Positions 41,467 through 50,224 of a DNA stretch of 64,000 nt are shown here, piece by piece; position 1 is the stretch's first letter, and each line of letters opens with the position of its first letter. Location of the stretch: positions 186,001 to 250,000 of the IMG/VR virus record IMGVR_UViG_3300027621_000003; one strand, 5' to 3'. The stretch comes from a virus. The notes beneath the pieces are model-generated. The model saw only the letters and a list, made by a program, of their open reading frames with translations, did not search any database and was not told where the DNA came from. Both the position numbers and the translations under genes were made by a program.

Positions 41467-42620
41467 TATACAACGTTAGATGTTATTGGACCAAATAGTA
41501 AATTAGTTAAGAAGTTTTTACCTTGTTCTTCATAATTAGTTGATGATTTAGATGGTTGACTATTATCATCACCATCAAAATTAGGTTCAGTATACAATCC
41601 TTCCTCTTCGGGAACGTCTTTAAAATCATTTTCCCAATTCTTTTTGGCTTCAGCTGTTTTAGCGTATTCTTCCATTTTTTCATTAAACTCTTTTGGTCCC
41701 ATGCGTCTAATTGTTTCATCAGGGCCAACGAAGTTTCCTACACCAATATAATCCAAGAAACCTGTCCAAAGTTTTGTTCTTCTCATTAAACTTCTTGTTG
41801 CTTTATTTCCAAACAATCTTGGCATTCCTGACATTTTATAATTTTTCATACCAGATAACCCTTTTGCTGCCGTACCACCAAATTCTCTAAATAATCTTGT
41901 GTCTGCCTTAACTGCTGATTTCATATCAGTTAATACTTTAATGGCATCTGTTTTAGTTAATCCTCTAAATGTTTTTGCCAATCCAACAGCTTTTGCCGAA
42001 CCAGCTCCGGCCTTTGAAAATAATCTCAACCAATCTTTTACAGTATTTTTTAGTGGTTGTCCCAATTTACCTAATGGAATATTATCAATAATGTCAATTA
42101 ATTTTGGTACCCATTGTCTTACAGTTCCCAATAATTTAGCCATTAAACCACTTTCTTTACCAATATCTTCTATCATCTTAGTGGCCTGACTTATCGCTTC
42201 AGGTGTACCTTTATTAGCAAGTTTCAAAGCGGCGTCTGTTGATTTAACAACTTTAGAACCTCTTCCTGCTAACATAACTCCTTTACCAATTGCATCTCCA
42301 ACATAAGGTACCGCAGATATAAAAGATAACATTGCGTAAAATTTATCCCCTTGTTTTAAATATGAAATACCATTTAATGTATCAACTATTGGTGTTGGGT
42401 CTACAACACCCAAAATGTCTAATACTGTATTATACCATTCAGCCTCATTTAATTGTAGTTTAAGGTGTGGATTAAAATATTCAATCAATGAAACACACAA
42501 TTCTTTATCATCGTCTGACATATTAGAATATCTTTCTTTTAATTCAGTAATGGCATGTTCTTCTGAATTAATCGTATTGATTACTTTTTTTAAATCAGAT
42601 TCGTTAATAACAATTTTCAT
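41466..42620 (-). CDS. CTS-type protein with toxin-like hydrophobic module (384 aa)
   Basis: MKIVINESDLKKVINTINSE|E is a leader ending I-N-S-E. Residues 66-120 (VLDILGVVDPTPIVDTLNGI...GDKFYAMLSFISAVPYVGDAIGKG) resemble the pre-toxin segment of bacterial polymorphic toxins, D-x-I-P-x-V-G-D. Residues 130-290 are amphipathic helices rich in Ala/Gly/Lys, potentially membrane-active; the C-terminus is acidic. TATTTAT box at 42634-42640, 13 nt upstream. Could be an ejected pore or injection protein. Function inferred only. Confidence 0.65.
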   Translation of the reverse strand: MKIVINESDLKKVINTINSEEHAITELKERYSNMSDDDKELCVSLIEYFNPHLKLQLNEAEWYNTVLDILGVVDPTPIVDTLNGISYLKQGDKFYAMLSFISAVPYVGDAIGKGVMLAGRGSKVVKSTDAALKLANKGTPEAISQATKMIEDIGKESGLMAKLLGTVRQWVPKLIDIIDNIPLGKLGQPLKNTVKDWLRLFSKAGAGSAKAVGLAKTFRGLTKTDAIKVLTDMKSAVKADTRLFREFGGTAAKGLSGMKNYKMSGMPRLFGNKATRSLMRRTKLWTGFLDYIGVGNFVGPDETIRRMGPKEFNEKMEEYAKTAEAKKNWENDFKDVPEEEGLYTEPNFDGDDNSQPSKSSTNYEEQGKNFLTNLLFGPITSNVV

Positions 42621-42649
42621 ATTATATTTCTATATAAATATCAAGTAAT

Positions 42650-42683
42650 ATAAAAAATAAACCCCCACTATTAAGTGAGGGTT
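42650..42683 (-). terminator. terminator overlapping a stop codon
   Basis: AACCCTCACT/AGTGGGGGTT hairpin plus a U run; the TAA of the methyltransferase gene (42671) lies inside the hairpin. Confidence 0.75.
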
Positions 42684-43543
42684 GTAGTTTCTTCAAAATC
42701 TAATACTTGTTGTCGTCTACCTTCAACAAATACGTTGACTCGTTTCTTGGCAATCTCTGAATAATTTGGACTGAGTTCCACTCCAATCCATCTGCGACCC
42801 AAGGTTTCTGCGGCAACTAAACTAGTCCCGCTACCAGCGAATGGGTCCAAAACAATATCATTCTTATATGTAAGAATCTTAATTGCCTTTGTTGGGATGT
42901 CCATTGAAAATGTTGCTTTGGTCATACTCTTTGTGTCTGCAAAGTAATGCCATTGACCAAATACCAAATCAATAAAATCACGTTTTTGGGTGTCGGTGTA
43001 CATCATTTTGTTTTTCATAACACCGTTCTTATCTTCAACCTCACCCATTTCACCAACCCATTCAGGAACTCCCTTTACAATCTTAATGTGTTTCTTCTTG
43101 TAAGCTAATATAACACACTCTTTTGGATTATAGATGTATGGAGCTGATGGAGACATCCAAGAACCCCAGGCGGTTGTTCTGCTCCTGTGTGGTGATTCTT
43201 CTTCAAGGTCAACAACCCCAAAGAATTTATAACCAATCTTCTTCATTATTTGCCATACTTCACTCACCATGAATATACGTCCACCTTTTGCTTGACGGTT
43301 GGTTTCATAAGGAACGTTAATAGCGATACGACCATCATCCTTCAAAACTCTGAATGCTTCGGTCATCCACTCTTCAGTGAACTTTAAATAATCCTCAACA
43401 AACATATCATCATCGTGAACATCATATTCAATTCCAACTCCGTATGGTGGGCTGGTTACAATCAGGTCAATACAACCTTCTTCCATAGTTTTCATCACCT
43501 CACGACAATCACCGTTTACTACTTTTCCTATAAAATTCTCCAT
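42671..43543 (-). CDS. DNA methyltransferase (beta class)
   Basis: 290 aa. Motif IV TSPPYGVGIEY is at residues 30-40; motif I DPFAGSGTSLVAAE at about 233-246; and WIGVELSPNY follows. A D-D-D-x-F insertion and many Trp/Ser residues precede the target domain. It starts at the stop of the guanylate kinase-like gene. Probably modifies phage DNA against host restriction. Confidence 0.9.
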   Translation of the reverse strand: MENFIGKVVNGDCREVMKTMEEGCIDLIVTSPPYGVGIEYDVHDDDMFVEDYLKFTEEWMTEAFRVLKDDGRIAINVPYETNRQAKGGRIFMVSEVWQIMKKIGYKFFGVVDLEEESPHRSRTTAWGSWMSPSAPYIYNPKECVILAYKKKHIKIVKGVPEWVGEMGEVEDKNGVMKNKMMYTDTQKRDFIDLVFGQWHYFADTKSMTKATFSMDIPTKAIKILTYKNDIVLDPFAGSGTSLVAAETLGRRWIGVELSPNYSEIAKKRVNVFVEGRRQQVLDFEETTTLT

Positions 43544-44028
43544 TAAAAATCTTCGTTTGTTATTCTTAAATCATAATCATTAAAGTCTGTAAAGTCCAAC
43601 TCATCAGCTTCAATTCTTCTTGTTAATGTATCACCTGGCATTTTTCTGTCAGCCAATCTTTTCTTTCTAATAAACAAGTAAATGTCTACATATATAATAA
43701 ATGAACTTACCCTGTCTTCAGGTTTGATATGTGATATACCTGCTGGTGTCATAATGAATAGGTCATCAGTAAAAAATTGGTTTACCGTAGTTCCATACAA
43801 CCAACCATTAAAATAAACATGTTCATAAAACATATTGGATTCAATCATTTTGGTGGCCTCTTCATCTGTGATAAATAAATAATCTTTACCATCAATCTCA
43901 CCTTCTCTTGGTGGTCTTGTGGTATAAGTAACCGCATATTTGAATCCACGTGATTCAAACTTTTTTCTCAAGTGGTCTTTACCTGAGGCTGCCTTACCGA
44001 CAAGGATAATCCTTTTATGGTTTCTCAT
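43543..44028 (-). CDS. guanylate kinase-like protein
   Basis: 161 aa from ATG 44028 (MRNHKRIILVGKAASGKD); Met four codons upstream is also possible. P-loop GKAASGKD (residues 11-18), the GMP-binding signature TYTTRPPREGEIDGKDY (about residues 34-50), and lid RLADRKMPGD. Shorter than cellular Gmk (about 200 aa). Likely converts GMP/dGMP to GDP/dGDP for phage nucleotide supply. Confidence 0.82.
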   Translation of the reverse strand: MRNHKRIILVGKAASGKDHLRKKFESRGFKYAVTYTTRPPREGEIDGKDYLFITDEEATKMIESNMFYEHVYFNGWLYGTTVNQFFTDDLFIMTPAGISHIKPEDRVSSFIIYVDIYLFIRKKRLADRKMPGDTLTRRIEADELDFTDFNDYDLRITNEDF

Positions 44029-44200
44029 CAGTGTCAACATCTTTCTTATGCACTTTGCGATATACTTCCTTGAAACATTCGGAACATAATTGTCCCGCAC
44101 CTTCTACATAAGTCTTGCGGGAATCAACATGGTCATTGATTGAATGACCAGTCTCACATCCACAACTTATACATTTCTCAATATTAATTTTGTCCATCAT
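44015..44200 (-). CDS. small zinc-ribbon protein (61 aa)
   Basis: MMDKINIEKCISCGCETGHS...QLCSECFKEV: two C-x2-C pairs about 28 residues apart (CISC and CSEC) form a zinc-ribbon-like fold. Starts inside the end of the glutamine synthetase gene and ends inside the guanylate kinase gene, an overlap that implies coupled translation. Probably nucleic-acid binding. Confidence 0.7.
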   Translation of the reverse strand: MMDKINIEKCISCGCETGHSINDHVDSRKTYVEGAGQLCSECFKEVYRKVHKKDVDTDEKP

Positions 44201-45215
44201 AAAAGTTTGCAAGTTTTAAACTATCCAAAATTACTTTAACAATTCTGTATGGGTCAGCGTTTGAACCTGGTCTTCTATCTTCCAAATAACCAGTCCAATT
44301 AGTTGCGGTAGACAAAGGAACTCTAATTGACGCTCCACGGTCAGCAATACCCCAAGAGAATTTATCCATTGATTGTGTCTCGTGTTTACCTGTTAATCTA
44401 AACTCATTACCCGAACCATAATTTTTAATATGAACATCATGTCTTGATTCAAATGCATTAAAAATAGATTTGAAGTATTCTTCTCCGCCTTCACTTCTCA
44501 TTCTTTCATTGGAGAAATTACAGTGCATCCCTGAACCATTCCAATCACCATGTCTTATTGGTTTTGGGTTCAAATCAATAATCAAGTCATAATACTCAGC
44601 AGTTTTGTACAACAAATAACGAGAAATCCATAAGTCATCAGATGATTTAATAGCCCCTTTGGAAAATAGTTGGTATTCCCATTGACCTAATAACACTTCA
44701 GCATTTACGCCAGTAATATCCAATCCAGCATTTAGACATAATTGTAAGTGAGTATCCACAAATTCTCTTTGTGCAACATTTTTTGTACCTATACCACAAT
44801 AATACTCACCCTGTGGTGCTGGAAATCCATACTTGGGGAATCCAGCGATGTTACCATCTTTAGTCTTTAAGACATACTCTTGTTCAAATCCAAACCATAC
44901 TGAATCATCATCTAAACCTATTTCAGCTCTTAAATTAGATTTATGTTCATTACCAGTCATTGGGTCCATTACTTCACACAAAACATATGTGGTTGGGTAT
45001 TGAGTAATGTCAAATGAAGGATAAAGTCTTACAGGTCTAAGAATACAATCTGAAAAATTACCTTCCGCTTGTTTAGTTGATGAACCATCAAAAGACCACA
45101 ATGGTAAATCTTCTAATTGAAATTCCATTGGGAGGTCAAGGATTTTAATCTTGCTTCTCAAGTTTGGTTCAGGTGTATACCCGTCTAACCAAATATATTC
45201 TAATTTTGTTTTCAT
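44184..45215 (-). CDS. glnA: glutamine synthetase, eukaryotic-type (GSII)
   Basis: 343 aa, the GSII length. LWSFDGSSTKQA, FGFEQEYV (Mg ligands), NAEVLLGQWEYQ, HGDWNGSGMHCNFS (ATP/ammonium site), RGASIRVP and DRRPGSNADPY are intact. It makes glutamine from glutamate and ammonia. GSII occurs in Bacteroidota, so host acquisition is likely. Glutamine could feed nucleotide synthesis during infection; it sits in one unit with guanylate kinase-like and methyltransferase genes. Confidence 0.93.
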   Translation of the reverse strand: MKTKLEYIWLDGYTPEPNLRSKIKILDLPMEFQLEDLPLWSFDGSSTKQAEGNFSDCILRPVRLYPSFDITQYPTTYVLCEVMDPMTGNEHKSNLRAEIGLDDDSVWFGFEQEYVLKTKDGNIAGFPKYGFPAPQGEYYCGIGTKNVAQREFVDTHLQLCLNAGLDITGVNAEVLLGQWEYQLFSKGAIKSSDDLWISRYLLYKTAEYYDLIIDLNPKPIRHGDWNGSGMHCNFSNERMRSEGGEEYFKSIFNAFESRHDVHIKNYGSGNEFRLTGKHETQSMDKFSWGIADRGASIRVPLSTATNWTGYLEDRRPGSNADPYRIVKVILDSLKLANFYDGQN

Positions 45216-45397
45216 TATTTGTTCCCGTAATAACCAGATGATAATGAAGACTCTTCAATCACTCCTTCATCAATTAATTTATCCAATATCTTTTTTGTTT
45301 CTTTTTCAGTCAACTTCAAAATGTATTTTGAAATATAACTGATGTGTACTGGTTGTCTTAATTTTGTGTTAAGTAATTTTTTAGTCTTGTCATCCAT
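45215..45397 (-). CDS. small winged-helix-like protein (60 aa)
   Basis: MDDKTKKLLNTKLRQPVHISYISKYI...KKILDKLIDEGVIEE has a helix-turn-helix spacing with a short wing (SSLSSGYYGNK). Stop overlaps the glnA start, so it may regulate or simply precede it. DNA binding is inferred from the fold pattern. Confidence 0.6.
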   Translation of the reverse strand: MDDKTKKLLNTKLRQPVHISYISKYILKLTEKETKKILDKLIDEGVIEESSLSSGYYGNK

Positions 45398-45516
45398 GTT
45401 GTTTTATGTTTTTTTAAACTCCATAATTTTTTTCTTACAAGTTCACCCAAGACATTATCGTTTGGATTTTCTAGAACTTCTTTTTCCGTAAGACACACTT
45501 TTTTGTCCTTCATCAT
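45358..45516 (-). CDS. possible small protein (52 aa) overlapping two genes
   Basis: MMKDKKVCLTEKEVLENPNDNVLGELVRKKLW... reads like a real protein (NPNDxxLGExVRxKLW), but it overlaps the ends of 45215-45397 (40 nt) and 45455-45691 (62 nt). Either heavy overlap or a frameshift between the two. Confidence 0.4.
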   Translation of the reverse strand: MMKDKKVCLTEKEVLENPNDNVLGELVRKKLWSLKKHKTTWMTRLKNYLTQN

Positions 45517-45691
45517 TAGATTGTTTTGTCTTTTTATCCGGCATCTCTACAGTCACCACAGACTTATCTTTTTTCCATTCAGACTTGGGTGTGTATACCC
45601 AACCTAAGAAAGTTTGCAATACTAATTTGTGAGCGGCTTGGTCGTGTAATCGTTTGATTTCACCTGACTTTGAGTTTTTTAGTGTTTTCAT
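45455..45691 (-). CDS. small basic protein (78 aa)
   Basis: MKTLKNSKSGEIKRLHDQAAHKLVLQTFLGWVYTPKSEWKKDKS... ends KRSSRKSKR. A similar short phage protein pattern (K-S-G-E-I-x-R-x-x-D...A-x-x-V-x-x-G-x-W-x-Y-x-P-K) is familiar to me but unnamed. Basic. Confidence 0.6.
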   Translation of the reverse strand: MKTLKNSKSGEIKRLHDQAAHKLVLQTFLGWVYTPKSEWKKDKSVVTVEMPDKKTKQSNDEGQKSVSYGKRSSRKSKR

Positions 45692-45709
45692 AGTATAAAA
45701 TATATGTTT

Positions 45710-45922
45710 TTAATTTTGTTCAATCAAGGGTGCTGAATTTTTTAAAATAAATTCTTTTATTTCTTGGTCAGAAACACCTTCATTATGTAATTGATATGCT
45801 TGATGTGACACTTCATCTGTAAATATACATATGTCAGAAGCAAAATAATTCTTCAGTGGATAATCTTTGTTTATCTCACGTAAAATTAACTCTTTGGAAA
45901 AGTACCGTCTATTAAAACCCAT
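45710..45922 (-). CDS. small hypothetical protein (70 aa)
   Basis: MGFNRRYFSKELILREINKDYPLKNYFASD... overlaps the 3' end of the DUF2452 gene by 37 nt. Helical, acidic C-terminal half. Unrecognised. Confidence 0.6.
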   Translation of the reverse strand: MGFNRRYFSKELILREINKDYPLKNYFASDICIFTDEVSHQAYQLHNEGVSDQEIKEFILKNSAPLIEQN

Positions 45923-46287
45923 TGACCTTCAGTATTTAGTTTAACACTACAAATATACAAAAATTTACATTCATGTGGAGCAATCATTGATAAAAAATTT
46001 ATAGTTTTTTCATTCTGATACACATAATAAGTGTCGCCTACTATTGGTTCAAATTTAAGGTCAATACTAAAGATAAATTCATTGAGTTTATAAGCATCAA
46101 CCAATTTTTCCATTTCGGATTTTAGTTCACTAAATCTTTTGTCAACAAAATTATTGAACTTAGTGACTTGTTTTCTTTTAAAATGGTCTGTGTCTTCAAC
46201 AACAATAACTGGTGACCCTACATTACTTGCGTAAGGTAATAAGTTAAACTTTGTCTCAGCCTTTTCATAGTGAGATGGTGTACTCAT
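45886..46287 (-). CDS. DUF2452 family protein
   Basis: 133 aa. KFNLLPYASNVGSPVIVVEDTDHFKRKQV, FEPIVGDTYYVYQNE and FLSMIAPHE match the DUF2452 family, which is common in Bacteroidota and of unknown function. Starts inside the end of 46284-47012 (ATGA-type overlap). Confidence 0.75.
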   Translation of the reverse strand: MSTPSHYEKAETKFNLLPYASNVGSPVIVVEDTDHFKRKQVTKFNNFVDKRFSELKSEMEKLVDAYKLNEFIFSIDLKFEPIVGDTYYVYQNEKTINFLSMIAPHECKFLYICSVKLNTEGQWVLIDGTFPKS

Positions 46288-47012
46288 ACTAACTGAGTGA
46301 AGTAAGATTGTACTTTCCTCTTGAATAAAGGTAATAATGTATGTTCCAACGGTAGGTTCTGTGTTGAAAATGCTTCAAAGATTGGATACGCTAAACTTTT
46401 TGTGTCTGAATACTCACGGATAACTTCTGTGAATTTTTTATCGTGACCCTTGTATATTAAATTGAAATCTATTTTAGTATCGTGTTTTTTATTGGATAGT
46501 TGTTCAAACTTTCCTTCCCACACATAAACCTCTTTGTTAAACAAATCTTGATATACCACATATGAATTGTTAAGTAATAGATTCTTTTTGTTCTTTCTTA
46601 ATTTAATTGATGTTGACTGGTAAGATAATTCCCATATTCCTTTACAGATTGTAAAATATTGAAGTAGTTTTTCTTGTGAGTACTCAAGTATTTGTTTAAT
46701 CTCATCTAACTCAGTGGTTGTAAATTTCTTTCTTGTCTTTTTTGATTTGAGTTCATATAACATAATCTCATCATCAATGGAATTTAATTCCTTATTAATA
46801 AAAACATATTTGTTTGATTTAAGAAAACTTCCAATGGATGCCATGTGAAGCGATATCTCAGTAAAGAACGGATAAATTTCACCTCTTGATAAAGCATCCT
46901 CCACTTTCATCAAAAACGAATTTAATACATATTCCTTGTGCTCAAAATCAATTGGGTCTTTTAAAAACCAATCTGAGGGGAGTATAAATTTTATTTGTTT
47001 TTTGTCTTCCAT
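46284..47012 (-). CDS. hypothetical protein (242 aa)
   Basis: MEDKKQIKFILPSDWFLKDPIDFEHKEYVLNSFLMKVEDALSRGEIYP... alpha-helical with a basic central stretch (KSKKTRKKFTTTELDEIKQ) and a C-terminal half with Trp-rich segments. From memory it belongs to the large uncharacterised phage proteins with the start I-x-F-I-L-P. Not assigned. Confidence 0.6.
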   Translation of the reverse strand: MEDKKQIKFILPSDWFLKDPIDFEHKEYVLNSFLMKVEDALSRGEIYPFFTEISLHMASIGSFLKSNKYVFINKELNSIDDEIMLYELKSKKTRKKFTTTELDEIKQILEYSQEKLLQYFTICKGIWELSYQSTSIKLRKNKKNLLLNNSYVVYQDLFNKEVYVWEGKFEQLSNKKHDTKIDFNLIYKGHDKKFTEVIREYSDTKSLAYPIFEAFSTQNLPLEHTLLPLFKRKVQSYFTQLV

Positions 47013-47055
47013 AAACTAATAATAAAAAAGGTTTATGGATTATGAATACTAAAGA

Positions 47056-48840
47056 TTAATGAAAGTCGCCATCATAGAAAATGTAGTACGTTTCACCTTC
47101 AAAAGATACACTTTCTTCACTTCCGTCATAGTTATTCAAAATTGTACCATATCCATCAGCATCAACAACCGCTTGAGCAAAATCATCTTCATCAATAAAA
47201 CCATTACTTGTTGCCCATTCACTAAAGTCATTACCACCCAAATAATTTTCATAAAAATCTTTAGCGTCATATCTATGTTCAGATATTTTATCTGCAACTA
47301 TAGAATCTAACTTATACTCATCATACTCACCATCTGGGTCATCTTCAATTTCTTCAATTTCATTATTTGCCTCATCAATCTCATCACCCATTCTGTCATA
47401 TTCATCACTATAATCTTCATCTTCATCATCTAAACTATCCCTTTCAGACTCTAAATTTAAAACCATTTGTTTTAATTCTACAATTCTGGCTTCTTGACTA
47501 CGGCTCAATTCTTTATCACTATCATCTAAATAAACTTCAGGATTATTGTAAACATCCTCTTCAAAAAAATCTTTTAAATATACCCTAAAACTATCATCAT
47601 CAAAATGTTCCATTACAAATGATTCATTATAACCATCATATCCTACATCATCCAACATATCTTTTACATATCTCACGGCTTCTCTTTCAGTATCATCAGA
47701 ATCACCAACTTTCCATCTACCTTGAAATTCTGTTGTTGTAAATTCTTTTAAAACATAATCACCAGTAGGTAACATATTATACACATCCATCTTGGCGTCT
47801 AATTCGGTTAACTCATCTTCCAACTCACTTATTTCATCCAACAAATCTCCTCTAACTTCTTCGTCATTATCATATTCCGCTTGAAGTCTGGTAATTTCAT
47901 TTTCAATTCTTGCAATTTCACTTTTATCTTCAGGTGTTTTTTCTTCAATTGTTCCTTCACTAATTAAAAAGTTAAAAAGAGCGTGAGCACAAGAACCCAT
48001 ATCACCTTGAGATAAATTATCTAAACTCCACTCATCATCTTCTCTTCTTTGATTAGCAGATTCAATTAAACCATTTTCAACTCTTTGTTGTTCTACTCTT
48101 GCTAATCTTTTTCTTTCAATCGCAAGCGTTTCTTTATCACCCCAAATTTCAAGTTCCTTGGCATATTTCTCTCTGATATATAAATCAATGTATTGTTTTA
48201 TACGAGCAAGTTCATTTGTTCCCATAATCCAACCACTGGTGAATTTATCGTCAGGAGCATCAAAATAAGATTCATCACCATCAAACTTTTTCAATAACGC
48301 AACTTTGTAGAATCTATCAGATGTTGCTTTTGTTTTATCTAAGATATAAAACAATTTCCCATCCTTCATATAGTTGTTAAAGTGTGTATTGTCAGCACTT
48401 GATGCTGTACACCATTTGGTACCAGCACCATAATAACAAGACGCTGTGGTTGTAAGTGGTGCGACAACGGTAAATTGGTCATTTTCAAAAACAATGTCCG
48501 CACCTTCAATAGATTTTACCGTTCTTCTTATTCTAGTTTCATATTCTTCAATCGCAGAATATAACTCAGCAAATGTTTTGTATTGATTAATATCTTTGAT
48601 TTGTAAATTGGGACCGATAGATACAAACTTCTTTAAAGTGTCTTTTATTTTTTCATCTAATAATCCACCAGCAATTGTTGGAGGTAATGCTCTACCTAAG
48701 AAAGTCAAAAACTTTGAACCATTTGGAATTTCATTAACCATCTTAATAATGGCATCTAACTTTTCAGGAGAAAACTTTTTCCCGTAAGTTGTTTTGAAGT
48801 CTTCTTCTCTTCCCTCTAATAACAAATTAATAAATTTCAT
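47056..48840 (-). CDS. CTS-type large protein with YG..KWCT module (594 aa)
   Basis: MKFINLLLE|G is a short leader ending L-L-E. Residues 137-145 YYGAGTKWCTA, then THFNNYMKDGKLFYILD, are the module shared with 10913-11833 and 54167-55525. Residues 240-480 are long acidic coiled coils, and the C-terminus is Asp/Glu-rich ending GDFH. TATTTAT box 48854-48860, 13 nt upstream. One of the largest CTS proteins; a packaged effector or core protein by inference. Confidence 0.75.
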   Translation of the reverse strand: MKFINLLLEGREEDFKTTYGKKFSPEKLDAIIKMVNEIPNGSKFLTFLGRALPPTIAGGLLDEKIKDTLKKFVSIGPNLQIKDINQYKTFAELYSAIEEYETRIRRTVKSIEGADIVFENDQFTVVAPLTTTASCYYGAGTKWCTASSADNTHFNNYMKDGKLFYILDKTKATSDRFYKVALLKKFDGDESYFDAPDDKFTSGWIMGTNELARIKQYIDLYIREKYAKELEIWGDKETLAIERKRLARVEQQRVENGLIESANQRREDDEWSLDNLSQGDMGSCAHALFNFLISEGTIEEKTPEDKSEIARIENEITRLQAEYDNDEEVRGDLLDEISELEDELTELDAKMDVYNMLPTGDYVLKEFTTTEFQGRWKVGDSDDTEREAVRYVKDMLDDVGYDGYNESFVMEHFDDDSFRVYLKDFFEEDVYNNPEVYLDDSDKELSRSQEARIVELKQMVLNLESERDSLDDEDEDYSDEYDRMGDEIDEANNEIEEIEDDPDGEYDEYKLDSIVADKISEHRYDAKDFYENYLGGNDFSEWATSNGFIDEDDFAQAVVDADGYGTILNNYDGSEESVSFEGETYYIFYDGDFH

Positions 48841-48949
48841 TATTCAATTTACTATAAATATTAATAAACTTGTAATATACACACAAACTTAATAAACAGA
48901 TTGTATTAAACAACTATTTATGTATAATAAACCTTAATAATATAAAACC

Positions 48950-49099
48950 ATGGGATGCGGATGTAAAAACAACGGTATAGTGCAACAACCACAAGCACAA
49001 CCACAGGGTCAACCAATTAACAGAACACAGAACCAAAGTCAAACGATTCAACAGTCAATTAAAAAGACGGTTCAAAAGTATTACAATCAAAAAAAATAA
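48950..49099 (+). CDS. small Gln-rich protein with GCGC start (49 aa)
   Basis: MGCGCKNNGIVQQPQAQPQGQP... a CGC pair at the N-terminus and Gln/Pro low complexity, then a helix (QQSIKKTVQKYY). TATTTAT box at 48915-48921. The related-looking MGC-x-x-C start occurs at 56483-56614. Possibly metal-binding via the N-terminal Cys pair. Confidence 0.55.
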   Translation: MGCGCKNNGIVQQPQAQPQGQPINRTQNQSQTIQQSIKKTVQKYYNQKK

Positions 49100-49153
49100 T
49101 ACTCTTTAATATGGGAAGTGAAAACTTCCCATTTTTTTTGTATTTATATTACT

Positions 49154-50179
49154 ATGGAAGATAAAATATCAGCCTTAATAGATAAATTTTATGATAATCC
49201 GTCTGGTGTTGCCAAAAACTTTGGTGGACCAGAACAATTCATAAAATTTGTTTTAACAAAAGGTAATCCTGAAGAACATTATTTGGACCCAAAAAATCAA
49301 TTCTTCTATGATGAAGGATTACAAGACTTATTGATTTGGGAACAATACCAATCCACACCTAATAAACTTGAGTATCTTAAACGTTTTATTAGTGATTTTT
49401 TAGAAAGTGATTTGGTTGTTGAAAATGATAGAATTATTTGGTTAATAGATAAAGATGATTTATTGATGGTTTTTGATGATAGGGGTAGAGATGGTACCGC
49501 TAAATATGCTGCTGAAATGGTATTTAACGAGGATTATAATGAACATTTTAATGATGTTATAGATGATTTTTATAATGATTGTGTAAGAACATTAAACGAC
49601 AAAAATGAAATTTTATTGGCAAATAAAATTGTTTCTGAATTACCACCATTAACTTCAGAGGATATTGAACAAACATCATTTTTAGAAGAGCTTTGGGAGA
49701 TTGAAGGTCAAAGTGGTTTTTTAAGTATTACTTCCGATAATATTTCAGAATTATTGGGGGACAATGAAACAACCGACTATATTATAACTAATTTTTTTCC
49801 TGATTTAAAAAATGATATGATGAATGCTTACCATAACGCATTTAACACAGCATATGAAGATGAATTATCCAAAGAAGTTTATAGCAATTTAGAAGGGTTT
49901 TTTGGTGATTCAGGTAAGATGGTTAATGTAGGTACCAATCGTGCCGGAAATGATATTTGGACTTACGCAATTGATGTAACCAACACATTTGATTATTTAT
50001 TCAAAGAATTTTTTATGAATTGGAGCAACCATTACAACCCAATTGAATATTATGGTTCTTTCAAGGAAATGTTAAACCAATTATTTGATGATGGTCTTAA
50101 CAAAATTGACTTTACCATTCCTGATTATCCAGATTCAGATGAAATTGAAAGTGCGTATAACGAATACGTTGAAATTTAA
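49154..50179 (+). CDS. hypothetical acidic protein (341 aa)
   Basis: MEDKISALIDKFYDNPSGVAKNFGGPEQFIKFVLTKG from ATG 49154, 6 nt after TATTTAT (49141-49147). Acidic throughout with DD-rich segments (DRIIWLIDKDDLLMVFDDRGRD). Residues 1-40 form an amphipathic helical start. Unrecognised; plus-strand island of two genes with 50225. Confidence 0.65.
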   Translation: MEDKISALIDKFYDNPSGVAKNFGGPEQFIKFVLTKGNPEEHYLDPKNQFFYDEGLQDLLIWEQYQSTPNKLEYLKRFISDFLESDLVVENDRIIWLIDKDDLLMVFDDRGRDGTAKYAAEMVFNEDYNEHFNDVIDDFYNDCVRTLNDKNEILLANKIVSELPPLTSEDIEQTSFLEELWEIEGQSGFLSITSDNISELLGDNETTDYIITNFFPDLKNDMMNAYHNAFNTAYEDELSKEVYSNLEGFFGDSGKMVNVGTNRAGNDIWTYAIDVTNTFDYLFKEFFMNWSNHYNPIEYYGSFKEMLNQLFDDGLNKIDFTIPDYPDSDEIESAYNEYVEI

Positions 50180-50224
50180 TTAACCCTTTATACTATCAAA
50201 TTAAATTCATAAGTTTTAACCAAT

